Shown: in pieces, positions 1 to 11,529 of the stretch | Position numbering within the stretch: position 1 is the first letter of the stretch | Layout of the letters: every line of letters begins with the position of its first letter | Assembly (NCBI GenBank): GCA_964016885.1 | Contig: OZ024743.1 | Coordinates: forward strand, 193,371,655-193,435,654 | Reading direction: 5' to 3' | Source: Eledone cirrhosa | Taxonomy: Eukaryota; Mollusca; Cephalopoda; Octopoda; Eledonidae | DNA: 64,000 nt | Notes under the pieces: generated by a model | Databases searched by the model: none | What the model was told of the DNA's origin: nothing | What the model saw: the letters and a program-made list of their open reading frames with translations, nothing else | Program-made: the position numbers and the translations under genes

Positions 1-573
1 ATGTGTGTGTTTGTGTAAATGTATGTGTGAATGTATGTATGTTTGTGTGAAAGTATGTGTGAATGTATGTGTATTTGTGTGAATTATGTCCGTGAGGGTG
101 TATTTTTATAAGTTTGTGTTTGCGCGATTATAGTTATATACTCATACATATAGATGTATGTATGTGCCCACTCATACGCGTCAGTGTGTGGAAAATCATA
201 ATCTCTCTATCTCTCTCATCACACACTCTCTCAATCTATATATATATATATGGTAGTTGAAGTGGTGGTGGTGGCGACGATATACCGGAAGTGCAACTTT
301 GAAAAGAAGTCAATTTTAAATTATTTATTTTTACGAAATTATTTATGTTTACGAAATTTAGTATATAAATTATGTAATATTCATTCATTATTTATTCAAA
401 GTAATCCAACTTATTTTACTAACTGGATTAAAATAAATAAACCGTATGCAGTCCCGCAGACCTTCCTTTATTATAGTTTAGATTCAATTCATTTACTAAC
501 AAACACATGGTGTTATGAGGCTGTTTGCTTGCAAACGAATCGAATGTTAATAATGCTATAATATTTTTATTAT

Positions 574-582
<9 letters not shown>
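1..582. other. TG/TA-rich sequence, no gene recognised
   Basis: The first 130 bases are imperfect (TG)n with a GTGTATGTA pattern, followed by (TA)n near 237-250 and AT-rich sequence. The 103-codon open frame at 250-561 has no recognisable domain or codon bias and I treat it as chance. Confidence 0.5.

Positions 583-647
<65 letters not shown>
583..647. repeat. (TA)n microsatellite
   Basis: About 65 bases of uninterrupted TA dinucleotide. Confidence 0.95.
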
Positions 648-651
<4 letters not shown>

Positions 652-1128
652 AGTTTTATCATACCAATAAACCACTAGTTATTTACCAGCCTCATTTGTA
701 TTTTACAAGCATTTCAAATCATGAAGTAACCTACATGCAAATGCTTGCAAATTATAAGTTAGTCTGAGGAGAAGGTATAGTGCTTGCGACATTTGCAGGC
801 CCTCCTAAACAGATCAGATTGATGTGGTTGAATCTAAGCCTGAACATTTTACCGAAGAAAACATTAAATAAAACAACAGCATTTGAAATCAAGAAAAGGG
901 CTTTTTAATTTCCCAAATCTTTTTAAAACCAAAATCAAACTCAAATATATCAACCTTATTTTTTGCTGAATCATATTTAAGTTTTCTTTGGTTGACTGGC
1001 TTCCAAATATAAAGGAATAAAGGAATGTATAGATATAATTATTAGCTCAAGAGGAAAAGTTAATACACATTAATTGCATCAAATATATCATTATTTGTAA
1101 TATATATATATACATACAATACACACAC

Positions 1129-1130
<2 letters not shown>
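648..1130. other. AT-rich spacer, nothing recognised
   Basis: No open frame, RNA gene or recognisable repeat seen between two TA tracts. Confidence 0.4.
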
Positions 1131-1180
<50 letters not shown>

Positions 1181-1210
1181 CAATGATGATGATGATATAT
1201 ATATATATAT
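1131..1210. repeat. (TA)n and (GAT)n microsatellites
   Basis: TA tracts at about 1133-1179 and 1198-1212 around a short ATGATGATG run. They adjoin the (ATC)n tail of a LINE fragment. Confidence 0.9.
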
Positions 1211-1822
1211 ATCATCATCATCAACATCATCATCACTGTTTTTACATCCATTCTTCAATGCTAGCATGGGTTAGACGAGTTGTCCTGTTATGGCCAATGT
1301 TAGGTGAGGTGACCATGCTTTGCTTAGACAGAACTGATTTTAGCTTGGTTTCTACAGCTGGATGCCCTTCCTAACGCCAGCCTCATTTACATTGAGTACT
1401 GGGTGCTTTTTGTCGTGATACCTCCACGACTACTTTACAATGTGGACTGGCTGCTTTTTGTCGTGACACCTACATGATCACTTTACTGTGTGGGTTGGGT
1501 GCTTTTCGTCGTCATACTTACACGTGGGAGGGTGGGGCAGGTCTTACTTTAAATATGCTTCAGCTTCGGCCGGTGCCCATGGGAAGTCAGGTCTTCTGTA
1601 TTACAGCATAATGCCAGAGATCTCGGTCCTGTGTCATCACCTTTGAGAGGTGCAATTGGGCAAGGTCAGCTTTTATCACCTCATCCTAAGTTTTCCCACT
1701 CCAAGGCTTCCATCTACTTTGAGCGCTCTGCAACTTTTTAGGCAGCTGTCATCCTTCATACGCACCACATGTCCATACCAACGTAATCTCCTCTCTTGCA
1801 CACAGCATTTGATTCCTTTTAC
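1211..1822 (-). mobile_element. RTE-like LINE, 3' end fragment
   Basis: Reads on the - strand. On + it begins with the (ATC)n tail, continues through TGCTAGCATGGGTTAGACG and CTGGATGCCCTTCCTAAC, and shares the GTCCATACCAACG block with the ends of the longer LINEs at 24918 and 45711. The left half is 3' untranslated region. The right part (about 1590-1822) corresponds to the last codons of the reverse transcriptase ORF, equivalent to the WYGHVMR region. It is 5' truncated near 1822, so only about 600 bases remain. Confidence 0.85.
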
Positions 1823-1859
1823 ATATATACAGTATATACATATATAGAGCATTTACACA

Positions 1860-2660
1860 CAAACCCACACATATATATATATATATATATTAGTTTGTAG
1901 ATTTGGCATGTTAGTGTTGTAGATTTTACCCAAGGCTATTTTCACTGTAAAATTTTGGTGGCCATGAGAATTCTGGCATAAAAATAGTTTTAAAATAAAA
2001 GTTAATTGTGAATGTATGTGTAATTTCCATTAAATATAAGATGGAGATATAATTTACTCAACAGGTCACAGTAAAGAATATAGTAAATTCAGTTTGAAAA
2101 AGTTAGAAAAAATAATTATAACTTATGATTAAGCTTTACTTCCGAGTATAAAAAGACGAGGCTGTACTGACATATGATGTGCATAAATGTAGATCACAGG
2201 CTATTGTGGACATATAGTGTGCACAAATGCTAATCACATATCGATAAGGAGTTTAAAAAGAAGAAAGAACATGTTAAATAACAGATTAATAACATACATT
2301 ATCAGTGAAAAAGAAAAAAAAAATGTTTAAAATATTAGTTTTCAGAGATAAATCGCCATCCAAGCTGTTATAATTTCTATATTCTCTTTTCACAATTCGT
2401 CTCCTTCTTAACCGCCAGTGTTACTATGTCCCACTCATTAACGTTATTCTTAATAATAATTCAAAGTTTTTTTTTTCGTTTTTATTTTTTCATTTTTTTA
2501 GGCGAACTCAATTTAATCAACAACTATCACATGGCATGGCAAGCCAACGAGTTGAGCTTCTATGTGGTCACTTAACTAGCCAAATCTACCTTAAATCAGC
2601 CTCCATTACTTTTAAATAATGGCAGAACACATTGAATAACGTTGTCCTAGACACATTATA
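1860..2660. other. AT-rich spacer, nothing recognised
   Basis: AT-rich with short TA and poly-T/poly-A runs (1869-1891, 2466-2500). I see no gene and no recognised transposon. Confidence 0.4.
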
Positions 2661-2698
<38 letters not shown>

Positions 2699-3227
2699 CA
2701 AAGGAATTGTGGTAAGGAACCAGATGGACCATAACGCACCAGAGTACTCAATACTTAGGGTAGTAGAGTGGGAAATAGGAAAAAGTATGACCCCGACGGC
2801 AGAGCTCAAGCCGGCTATTTCTGGACTAAATTAGAATTTTTAGCCTGGTGAATAAATAGCCGAACTTGTCAAGGGGGTACTTCCTTATATGGGAAGATTG
2901 TAGTTGTCAAGAAGATTGGTTAAAATTTATTTAAAAAAAATCACAATGCTATCTTACAGTTACAGGTTAATAAGTTGAGAATAGAAAAAAAACTTGTAGA
3001 AAATGAGTAGTATCAGAACTGATACAAAATTAAAGGGGTTTAACACGTCTGTTATAAGTAGTTAGTAAAACGTATTCGGCCAATTCTATCTTAAAATTAC
3101 AGGGGTGGGGGAACTGATGCTATATAGGCTGCATCGGGGTAGGCGAAAGGGAAAAAGCGGACGAGGAAGAAAATAAGGGGTGGAAGGAAGTGATAGGATG
3201 AGACAGGGGGAAGAAAAAGACAAAGAG

Positions 3228-3306
3228 GAAAAGAAAAGAAAAGAAAAGAAAAGAAAAGAAAAGAAAAGAAAAGAAAAGAAAAGAAAAGAAAAGAAAAGAA
3301 AAGAGA
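3228..3306. repeat. (AAAAG)n microsatellite
   Basis: About 15 units of AAAAG on +, within the 3' region of the Penelope-like element. It generates Phe/Ser-Leu-rich chance frames on -. Confidence 0.95.
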
Positions 3307-3336
3307 TACATCTACCTAAGTAAGCTGGGGTTTCCT

Positions 3337-3780
3337 CTAACTTATTCGGCAAGTGGGGGTATCAGCCCTTGTCTCCCCACCCTGGTCGTTATGGGGTTTG
3401 AGGGTGAGGTAAGTCCTGCGCAATCTGTGTTTGCATGCGGTTACCAGTTCGTCTTTCTTGTTTAGGAGTTGGTCCTTCGAAAACAGCATTTGTAATGTTT
3501 CCTCCGAGCATAAGTTACACGGACGGCGTCCTCCCGTGTAAGAGTTAGCTCTGGACAGTAAGCTCCAAATGAGATTGTAGGTTATATTATTATCTTGGAG
3601 GTCCCAGATGTGGCCCGAAAGTGTAGTGGCATGTCGCCGGACCAGGTTTCGGAAAGTATGTCGGTGTTGGTAGAGCCGGGTCTTGAAGTCACACGCGGTT
3701 AATCCTATATAAGCTTTGTTGGAGGTGTCCGTCCTCACGTTGCACTGGTAGATCACGTTACGTTCTCTAAAGATTATAAA
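3337..3780 (-). pseudogene. Penelope-like element GIY-YIG endonuclease domain, fragment
   Basis: An open - strand frame of about 145 codons matching the C-terminal endonuclease of Penelope-like retroelements. In order it shows IYQCNVRTDTSNKAYIGLTA, the YIG half of GIY-YIG with the usual T after GL; FKTRLYQHRHTFRN, with the catalytic Arg region and His; then LSGHIWDLQDNNITYNLIWS; then the CNLC cysteine pair; and NKKDELVTACKHR with the final Cys and His. In intact elements this domain nicks target DNA. The frame is open upstream of the first Met, so the reverse transcriptase that should precede it was lost by truncation near 3790. This copy cannot be active by itself. Confidence 0.8.
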
Positions 3781-3979
3781 TTTCAGGAGTTTTTATCGAA
3801 TGTATAGATGCATGAATAAGCTGGTTGTTGGTTAGATACGCTAATATTATGCATACCATGCTTAGGGTATAAAGTTGGTTTTATATCAGCTATTTTAGTG
3901 TTGAGGTTACCAACCGTATATTTTAGTATCGGTGCATTATATTTGTGAGGTTCCTAGCAATAATTAATTGTATTTATTT

Positions 3980-4154
3980 GGCAGTATCGGTAGAGGGTTG
4001 GAAGCCATGCTTTCTAGCATAGTTACGTCCCTTTACGGTGTGAGTTCAAATCCCGCCGAGGTTAACTTTGCCTTTCAACCTTACGGGGTCGATAAAATAA
4101 AGTACCAGTAATGTACTGGGATAATTGCTGGCCTTGTGCCAAAAGTAGAAACAA
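3980..4154 (+). mobile_element. tRNA-derived cephalopod SINE
   Basis: Starts GGCAGTATCGGTAGAGGGTT (A-box-like), has the B-box-like GAGTTCAAATCCCGCC, then ACCTTACGGGGTCGATAAAA, a TACCAGTAATGTACTGG hairpin and the end GCTGGCCTTGTGCCAAAAGT. Full-length form of the common SINE of this window. It pairs head to head with the - strand copy at 4202-4370. Confidence 0.9.
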
Positions 4155-4201
4155 ATATATGCGTTTATATTTTCATTCTGTAAAAAAATTATAAATAATT
4201 T

Positions 4202-4370
4202 ATAATTGTTTCTACTTTTGGCACAAGGCCAGCAATTACCCAGTGCATTACTGGTACTTTATTTTATCGACCCCGTAAGGATGAAAGGCAAAGTTAACCT
4301 CGGCGGGATTTGAACTCAGAATAGCAAGGGCCGTAACTCTATGCGTCAAAGCATGGCGTCCGACTCTATA
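4202..4370 (-). mobile_element. tRNA-derived cephalopod SINE (inverted partner)
   Basis: Reverse complement of the copy at 3980-4154, separated by about 48 AT-rich bases. It lacks the last bases of the tRNA-like head. Confidence 0.9.
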
Positions 4371-4734
4371 CAACTGTGAATAATAAAAAAATTTCAATTT
4401 TTCTTATTATCATTTAAATAATTATATATAACAAATTTTATTCACAGTTGTATAAATAACATTACAAATCGTTTGCAATTCTTTCAGAATGAAAATATAG
4501 ACAGAGCATATAAATAAATTTACAGTAGAATAACATAACAAATATGTTTTAAATATATACATAAATAACATTACAAATGCTTAAATAACATTATAAATTG
4601 CTCGCGATTCTTTCAGAAAGATATATTCTTTTAATGTTACAATATTAAAGAAAATGTAAAGGAAGGGTGAACAACCGAGCCAACACCAGAGCAAAAGACA
4701 GCAGCGAGGGGTACTGGGAAACCTCTCTAATGAT

Positions 4735-4890
4735 TTTTGAGGCAAGCCAGCACACTCGCAGCGTTGCCTTGGGTGCTGGAACAACCAAGCGCCCTCGCGA
4801 GATTCGCCAGTTACTTCTATTAGGCGAGCCGCCAGTGAAGAGAGGAACCTCGCAGTCAGCGACCCCACTCCCCCAAACGTCTTGTGATTT
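4735..4890 (-). pseudogene. Transposon ORF C-terminal fragment (repeat family with 29080 and 35750)
   Basis: On - it reads TFGGVGSLTARFLSSLAARL then IEVTGESREGAWLFQH, and after a frameshift the equivalent of GNAASVLACL. The same module, ETxGxLGPxTAxFLxxL followed by a WLFQ and a RGNA-S motif, occurs at 29080-29265 and 35750-35960. I recall this kind of module downstream of reverse transcriptases in many invertebrate repeat proteins, but I cannot name the clade. Frameshifted and truncated. Confidence 0.55.
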
Positions 4891-5723
4891 TTACTTCCTA
4901 GTGTCCATTTTACTTGTAATTTGGTTCTTGTGCTTAAATTTAAGTTCCTTATTCTTAGTCACAGGCTACGGACTCTGACACGAAGAGAAAGAAAACAAAT
5001 ATAATACATTAATTTTTCACTCCGTTCTTGTAACCGTTTCGTTGGCCTGATTGTAAGTTATAGAGAAGGTTGAGGTCATAGTCGTGAGTTCAATTTAGGT
5101 CAGGACGTAGTCTATGCTATTTTTATGGAACAAAAGAATACAGTAAATTTTATGAACATGTTTCTTTTTCAAATCTAAACTTTCTTCTCCAGAATCAGAA
5201 AAAACGAAAAAAGGGGAGCCAACTCAAATATTAATTTAAATTTTCCTCGAAAAACAAACAAACAAAACAACAAAAAACAACAACAACAACAACAAAACAA
5301 CCTCCTTCCTATTTACTCTCGGGTCTCAAACCCCATCCTTATTTATTTTTCAGATTTTCTCCAACGCCCCGCTTTTATTCCAACCCCACTTTTATACATT
5401 AAAAAGCATTATGCATGACAAAAGAATGTACATTACTAGAAATCCAATACGTCATAAAATAAATAGGATAGGTTGGGGTCTCAATATGTAAACTAAACGA
5501 CTAATTTTTTTTTTTTTAAACCAACAGAGACTGCCTAAATAAATTACCTATTTTCAATACCTCAACCCCCTATTATTTGGGTCGCGAGAGTATGTGTATT
5601 TATTTGTTTTAACGGTTTCCTATAAAAGGGAGCTAACTCAAATATAAATATTAAAATATTAGTCATCAAGGGAAATAACTCAAGAGTGACAAATATATAC
5701 TTAAATTTACTCTTAGTTAATTA
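4891..5723. other. AT-rich spacer with an (AAC)n tract
   Basis: Holds AAAC/AAC-rich sequence at about 5253-5302 and short poly-T. No gene recognised. Confidence 0.4.
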
Positions 5724-5900
5724 TAATTGTTTAAACTTTTGGCACAAGGCCAGCAATTATGCCAGTCCAATACTGGTGCATTATTTTATCGACCCCGTAA
5801 GGATGAAAGGCAATGTTAACCTCGGTGGTATTTGAACTCAAATCGTAAAAGGGCGTAACTCTATGCTGCAAAGCATGGCGTCCGACCCTCTACTGATTCT
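5724..5900 (-). mobile_element. tRNA-derived cephalopod SINE
   Basis: Diverged full-length copy ending with CTACTGATTCTGCCAAT on +. Followed 25 bases later by a second copy in the same orientation. Confidence 0.88.
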
Positions 5901-5923
5901 GCCAATCTACTCTTAGTTAATAA

Positions 5924-6106
5924 TAATTGTTTCTACTCTTGGCACAAGGCCAGCAATTATTCCAGTGTATTACTGGTACTTTATTTTATCGACCCCGTAA
6001 GGATGAAAGGCAAAGTTAACCTCGGCGGGATTTGAACTCAGACCATAAAGGGCCGTAACTCCTTGCTGCAAAGCATGGCGTCCGACCCTCTACCCATACT
6101 GGCCAT
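5924..6106 (-). mobile_element. tRNA-derived cephalopod SINE
   Basis: Full-length copy in tandem with the one at 5724, with a CTTGGCACAAGGCC start and a GGCGTCCGACCCTCTACC end on +. Confidence 0.9.
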
Positions 6107-6369
6107 TCATCATACATATGTTAGGTCATCATATTTGGCCGCTTAGGTTTAACCTGAGAAACAAGTAAACAAAAACAACTATCTACATTGTCATTCCATT
6201 GGAACGCAGTTCGGGGGCTGAGGAGGAGACTTACACGAAAAGGAAGCAGTTGGTCAACTTCCGGTATTTAGCTATCTTCCTCTCCTCGGTGTTACAGGCA
6301 GCGGTGACTGGGTTTCATTCCTGTTATTTCAGTAAAGGATCAAAGATGTCACCAGAAATAATTTTTTTA
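6107..6369. other. Spacer, nothing recognised
   Basis: The only open frame runs into the trinucleotide repeat that follows. No domain recognised. Confidence 0.35.
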
Positions 6370-7107
6370 ATGTATCACTATCACCACCATCTTCACTGCC
6401 ATCGCTACCACCACCACCACCATCATCACCATTACCATCACTGCCATCACCACCACCTTCACTACAGTCACTAACACCACCACCACCACCACCATCACCA
6501 CCACCACCACCATCACCACCATAACTACCATTACCGCCACTACCACCCCTACTATCACTGCTACAACTACCATCACCATCACTTGCACCACCACTACCAC
6601 TAGTACAATGATTGCCATCACCACCATCACCATAACAACTACCATCAAATCACTACCACCACCAAAATCACTATCACAGCAACCACCAGTATCACTGCCA
6701 CCACCACCATCACCATCACCAATAATATTACCACCACTACCACTACCACCATCACTGCCATCATCAGCAATAATATTACCACCACTACCACTACCACTAC
6801 CACTACCACCATCACCACCACCATCACCATCACCAATAATATTACCACCACTACCACCACCACTACCACTACCACTACCACTACCACCATCACCACCACC
6901 ATCACCATCACCAATAATATTACCACCACTACCACCACCACTACCACTACCACTACCACTACCATCATCACCACCACCATTACCACCACTAAGACCACTG
7001 CTATCACAACTGCCATCATCACTACTACCGTCACAACTACTTTATCACCACCACCACCATGATCACTGCTATCAACACTATCGCTATTACCACCCCAATT
7101 ACCATAT
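6370..7107. repeat. (ACC)n/(ATC)n trinucleotide block with internal duplications
   Basis: About 735 bases made mostly of ACC, ATC and ACT triplets on +. The phrase AATAATATTACCACCACTACC recurs near 6720, 6766, 6835 and 6911, so longer segments were duplicated inside the block. It gives His-, Pro/Leu/Ser- and Val/Met-rich frames that are artefacts of triplet periodicity. It abuts the T/G satellite directly. Confidence 0.9.
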
Positions 7108-7978
7108 ATAGGTGTCCCGTTTTTTTATGGGGGGTCCGTTTTTATTTGGGTGCCCCGTTTTTTTTTATGGGGGTGTCCGTTTTTCATTTGGGTGCCCCGT
7201 TTTTTTATGGGGGGATCCGTTTTTTATTTGGGTGCCCCGTCTTTTTATGGGGGTCCGTTTTTTATATGGGTGCCCCGTTTTTTATTTGGGTGCCCCGTTT
7301 TTTATTTGGGTGCCCCGTTTTTTTATGGGGTGCCCGTTTTTATTTGGGTGCCGCGTTTTTTTTATTTTGGTGCACCGTTTTTTATTTGGGTGCTCCGTTT
7401 TTTTATTTTGGTGCACCGTTTTTTTATTTGGGTGGTCCGTTTTTTTATGGGGGGGGGGTCCGTTTTTTATTTGGGTACCCCGTTTTTTTATGGGGGGTCC
7501 ATTCTTTATTTGGGTCCCCATTTTTTTATTTGGGTGCCCCGTTTTTTATGGGTGGTCCGTTATTTATTAGGGTGCCCCGTTTTTTATGGGGGGGGGGGGG
7601 GCGTTTTTTATTTGGGTGCCCCGTTTTTTTATGGGGGGTGGTCCGTTTTTTTAATTGGGTGCCCCGTTTTTTTATGGGCGGGTGCGTTTTTATTTGGGTG
7701 CCCAGTTTTTTTATGGAGGGGTCCGTTTTTTATTTAGGTGGCCCGTTTTTTATGGGGGGGTCCGTTTTTTATTTGGGTGCCCCGTCTTTTTATGGGGGTG
7801 GGGTGGGGGGTGGGGGGTTCGTTCTTTATTTGGGTGTCAATTCTTTTTATGGGGGGGCGGGCCGTTTTCTATTTGGGTGCCCCGTTTTTTAATGGGAGGG
7901 TCCGTATTTTATTTGGGTGCCCCGTTTTTTTAGGGGGGGGGGTCCGTTTTTTATTAGGGTGCCCCGTTTTTTTATGGG

Positions 7979-8421
7979 GTGAAGTCCATTTTTTATTTGG
8001 GTGCCCCGTTTTTTATTTGGGAGCCTCGGTTTTTTTATGGGGGGATCCGTTTTTTATTTGGGTGCCCCGTCTTTTTATGGGGGTCCGTTTTTTATATGGG
8101 TGCCCCGTTTTTTATTTGGGTGCCCCGTTTTTTATTTGGGTGCCCCGTTTTTTTATTTGGGTGGCCCGTTTTTTATTTGGGTGCCCGTTTTTTTATGGGG
8201 TGAAGTCCATTTTTTATTTGGGTGCCCCGTTTTTTATTTGGGAGCCTCGGTTTTTTTATGGGGGGATCCGTTTTTTATTTGGGTGCCCCGTCTTTTTATG
8301 GGGGTCCGTTTTTTATATGGGTGCCCCGTTTTTTATTTGGGTGCCCCGTTTTTTATTTGGGTGCCCCGTTTTTTTATTTGGGTGGCCCGTTTTTTATTTG
8401 GGTGCCCGTTTTTTTATGGGG
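7979..8421. repeat. 221-bp higher-order duplication within the satellite
   Basis: The distinctive string GAAGTCCATTTTTTATTTGG with GGGAGCCTCGG following occurs at 7981 and again at 8202. The intervening order of half-unit variants is the same, so a 221-bp segment of about eleven half-units was duplicated in tandem. Part of it (GGATCCG... to ATATGGG) also occurs near 7213. Confidence 0.85.
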
Positions 8422-9479
8422 TGCCCGTTTTTATTTGGGTGCCGCATTTTTTTATTTTGGTGCCCCGTTTTTTATGGGTGGTCCGTTATTTATTAGGGTG
8501 CCTCGTTTTTTATGGGGGGGGGGCGTTTTTTATTTGGGTGCCCCGTTTTTTATGGGGGGTGGTCCGTTTTTTTAATTGGGTGCCCCGTTTTTTTATGGGC
8601 GGGTCCGTTTTTTATTTGGGTGCCCAGTTTTTTTATGGAGGGGTCCGTTTTTTATTTGGGTGGCCCGTTTTTTTATGGGGGGGGTCCGTTTTTTATTTGG
8701 GTGCCCGTCTTTTTATGGGGTGGGTGGGGGGTTCGTTCTTTATTTGGGTGCCAATTCTTTTTATGGGGGGGGCGTTTTCTATTTGGGTGGCCCGTTTTTT
8801 AATGGGAGGGTCCGTATTTTATTTGGGTGCCCCGTTTTTTATTTGGGTGCCCCGTATTTTTATGGGGGCTCCGTTTTTTATTTGGGTGCTCCGTTTCTTT
8901 ATTTGGGTGCCCCGTTTTTTATCTGGGTGCTCCGTTTTTTATTTGGGTGCCCCGTTTTTTATTTGGGTGCCCCGTTTTTTATTTGGGTGCCTCGTATTTT
9001 TATTTGAGTGCCCCGTTTTTTATTTAGGTGCCCCGTTTTTTATCTGGGTGCCCCGTTTTTTTATTTGGGTGCCCTGATTTTTGATGGGGGGGGGTCCGTT
9101 TTTATTTGTGTCCCCCGTTATTTTATTTGGTTGCCCCGTTTTTTTTATGGGGGGGTCCATTTTTTTTATGGGGGGGTCCATTTTTTTATTTGGGTGCCCC
9201 GTTTTTTTATTTAGGGAGAGTTCGTTTTTTATTTGGGTGCCCCGTTTTTTTATAGGGGTGGGGTGGGGGGTGGGGGGTTCGTTTTTTATTTGGGTGCCAA
9301 TTCTTTTTATGGGGGGGGGGCGTTTTCTATTTGGGTGCCCCGTTTTTTAATGGGAGGGTCCGTATTTTATTTGGGTGCCCCGTTTTTTATTTGGGTGCCC
9401 CGTTTTTTTAGGGAGGGGGTCCATTTTTTATTTGGGTGCCCTGTTTTTTATTTGGGTACCCCGTTTTTTAATGGGGGGT

Positions 9480-10360
9480 CCGTTTTTTATGGAGGGTCGG
9501 TTTTTTTATTTGGGTGCCCCGTTTTTTCTATTGGGTGGTCCGTTTTCTATTTGGGTGTTCCGTTTTCTATTTGGGTGTCCCGTTTTTTATTTGGGTAGCC
9601 CGTTTTTTATGGGGGTGGGTCCTTTTTTTATTTGGGTGTCCCGTTTTTGTATGGGGTGGTCCCGCTTTCTATTTGGGTGCCCCGGTTTTTATGGGGGGGG
9701 GTCCTTTTTTTTATTTGGGTGCCTCTTTTTTTAATTGGGAGCCCCGTTTTTTTATTTGGGTGCCCCGTTTTTTTTATGGGGGTGTCCGTTTTTTATTTGG
9801 GGGGAGTCCGTATTTTTATCTGGGTGCCCCGTTTCTTTATGGGGGGTCCGTTTCTTGTTTGGATGCCCCGTTTTTTTATGGAGGGGTCCGTTTTTTATTT
9901 GGGTGCCCAGTTTTTTTATGGGCGGGGGGGGAAGTTCCGTTTTTTTTTAGGGTGCCTCGTTTTTTTATTTGGGTGCCCCGTTTTTCATTTGCCTGCCACG
10001 TTATTTTATGGGGGGTCCGTTTTTTATTTAGGTCCCCCGTTTTCTATTTGTGTGCCCCGTTTTTTTATTTGGGTGCCCCGTTTTTTATGGGGGGTCCGTT
10101 TTTTATTTCGGTGCTCCGTTTTTTCATGGGGGTGGGTCCGTTTTTTTATGGGGGTCCGTTTTTTATTTGGGTGCCCCGTTTTTTATTTGGGTACGCCGTT
10201 TTTTAATGGGGGGTCCGTTTTTTATGGAGGGTCGGTTTTTTTATTTGGGTGCCCCGTTTTTTCTATTGGGTGGTCCGTTTTCTATTTGGGTGTTCCGTTT
10301 TCTATTTGGGTGTCCCGTTTTTTATTTGGGTAGCCCGTTTTTTATGGGGGGGGGGGGTCC
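9480..10360. repeat. Duplicated ~150-bp satellite segment, 735 bp apart
   Basis: The rare variants GGAGGGTCGGTTTTTTTATT and TTCTATTGGGTGGTCCG appear in the same order from 9491 and from 10226, followed by the same TTGGGTGTTCCG and TTGGGTAGCCCG variants. Confidence 0.8.
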
Positions 10361-11529
10361 TTTTTATATTTGGGTGCCTCTTTTTTTAATTGGGAGTCCC
10401 GTTTATTTATTTGGGTGCCCCGTTTTTTTATGGGGGGTCTCCATTTTTTATTTGGGGGGAGTCCGTTTTTTATATGGGTGCACCATTTTTTTATGGAGGG
10501 GTCCGTTTTTTTATGGAGGGTGCCCCGTTTTTTTATGGTGGGAGGGGGGTCCGTTTTTTATTTGGGTGCCCCGTTTTTTTTTATAGGGGTCCGTTTTTTA
10601 AGGGTCGTCCGTTTTTTATTTGGGTGCACCGTTTTTTTATTTGGGTGCCCCGTTTTTGTATGGGGGAGTCCGCTTTTTACTTGGGTGCCCCGTTTTTTTA
10701 TGGGGGGGTCCCGCTTTCTATTTGGGTGCCCCGGATTTTATGGGGGGGGGGTCCGTTTTTTATTTGGGTGCCCCGTTTTTTTTATGGGCGGTCGTTTTTT
10801 ATTAGGGTGCCCCGTTTTTTATGGGGATCCGTTTTTTATTTATGGGGGGGGGGGTCGTTTTTATTTGGGTGCTCCGTTTTTAACTTGGGTGCCCCGTTCT
10901 TTACTTGGGTGCCCCTTTTTTTATGGGGGGGGGGGGTCCGTTTTTTATTTGGGTGCCCCGTTTTCTATTTGGGTGCCCCGTTTTTTTTATTTGGGAGCCC
11001 CGTTTTTTAATGGGGGGTCCGATTTCCTATGGGGGTCCGTTTTTTTTATTTGGGTGCCCCTTTTTTTTATTTGGGTGCGTCGTTTTTTATGGGGGGTCCG
11101 TTTTTTATTTCGGTGCCCCGTTATTTTTATGGGGTGGTCCGTTTTTTATTTGGGTGCCCCGTTTTTTTATAGGCTGGTCCTTTTTTACCTGGGTGCCCTG
11201 TTTTTTTATGGGTGTATCCGTTATTTATTAGGGTGTCCCGTTTTTAGGGGTGGGGTCCTTTTTTTCATTTGGGTGCCTCGTTTTTTATGGGGGGTCCGTC
11301 TTTTATTTGGGTGCCCCGTTTTATATTTGGGTGCCCCGTTTTTTTATTTGGGTGCCCCGTTTTTTTATGGCGGGTCCGTTTTTTATTTGCGTGCCCCCTT
11401 TATTCATTTGAGTGACCCGTTTTTATGGGGGGTGTCAGTTTTTTATGGGGGTGGGTCCTTTTTTTATGGGGCGTCCGTTTTTTATATGGGTGCCCCGTTT
11501 TTTATTTGAGTGCCCCGTTTTTTTATGGG

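Larger units (their letters stand above)
2697..3790 (-). mobile_element. Penelope-like element, 5'-truncated, with 3' terminal region
   Basis: On the - strand the order is endonuclease ORF (3790 down to 3337), a (CTTTT)n tract (3306-3228), then a noncoding terminal region ending near 2697 in a TA tract. The terminal 260 bases (2697-2956) match the left arm of the palindrome at 54153-54412, sharing GTGGTAAGGAACCA, AGTACTCAATACTTAG and GACCCCGACGGC. This links the palindrome to a Penelope-like family. The reverse transcriptase part is missing. Penelope-like elements are retroelements with a terminal GIY-YIG endonuclease. Confidence 0.75.

Noticed and set aside
250..561. 103-codon frame near the left edge
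   Set aside because: Low-complexity start (VVEVVVVATIY), no domain, AT-rich composition as in the flanks.
6199..7111. His-rich, Pro/Leu-rich and Val/Met-rich frames in the triplet block
   Set aside because: Artefact of ACC/ATC triplet periodicity in several frames and both strands.
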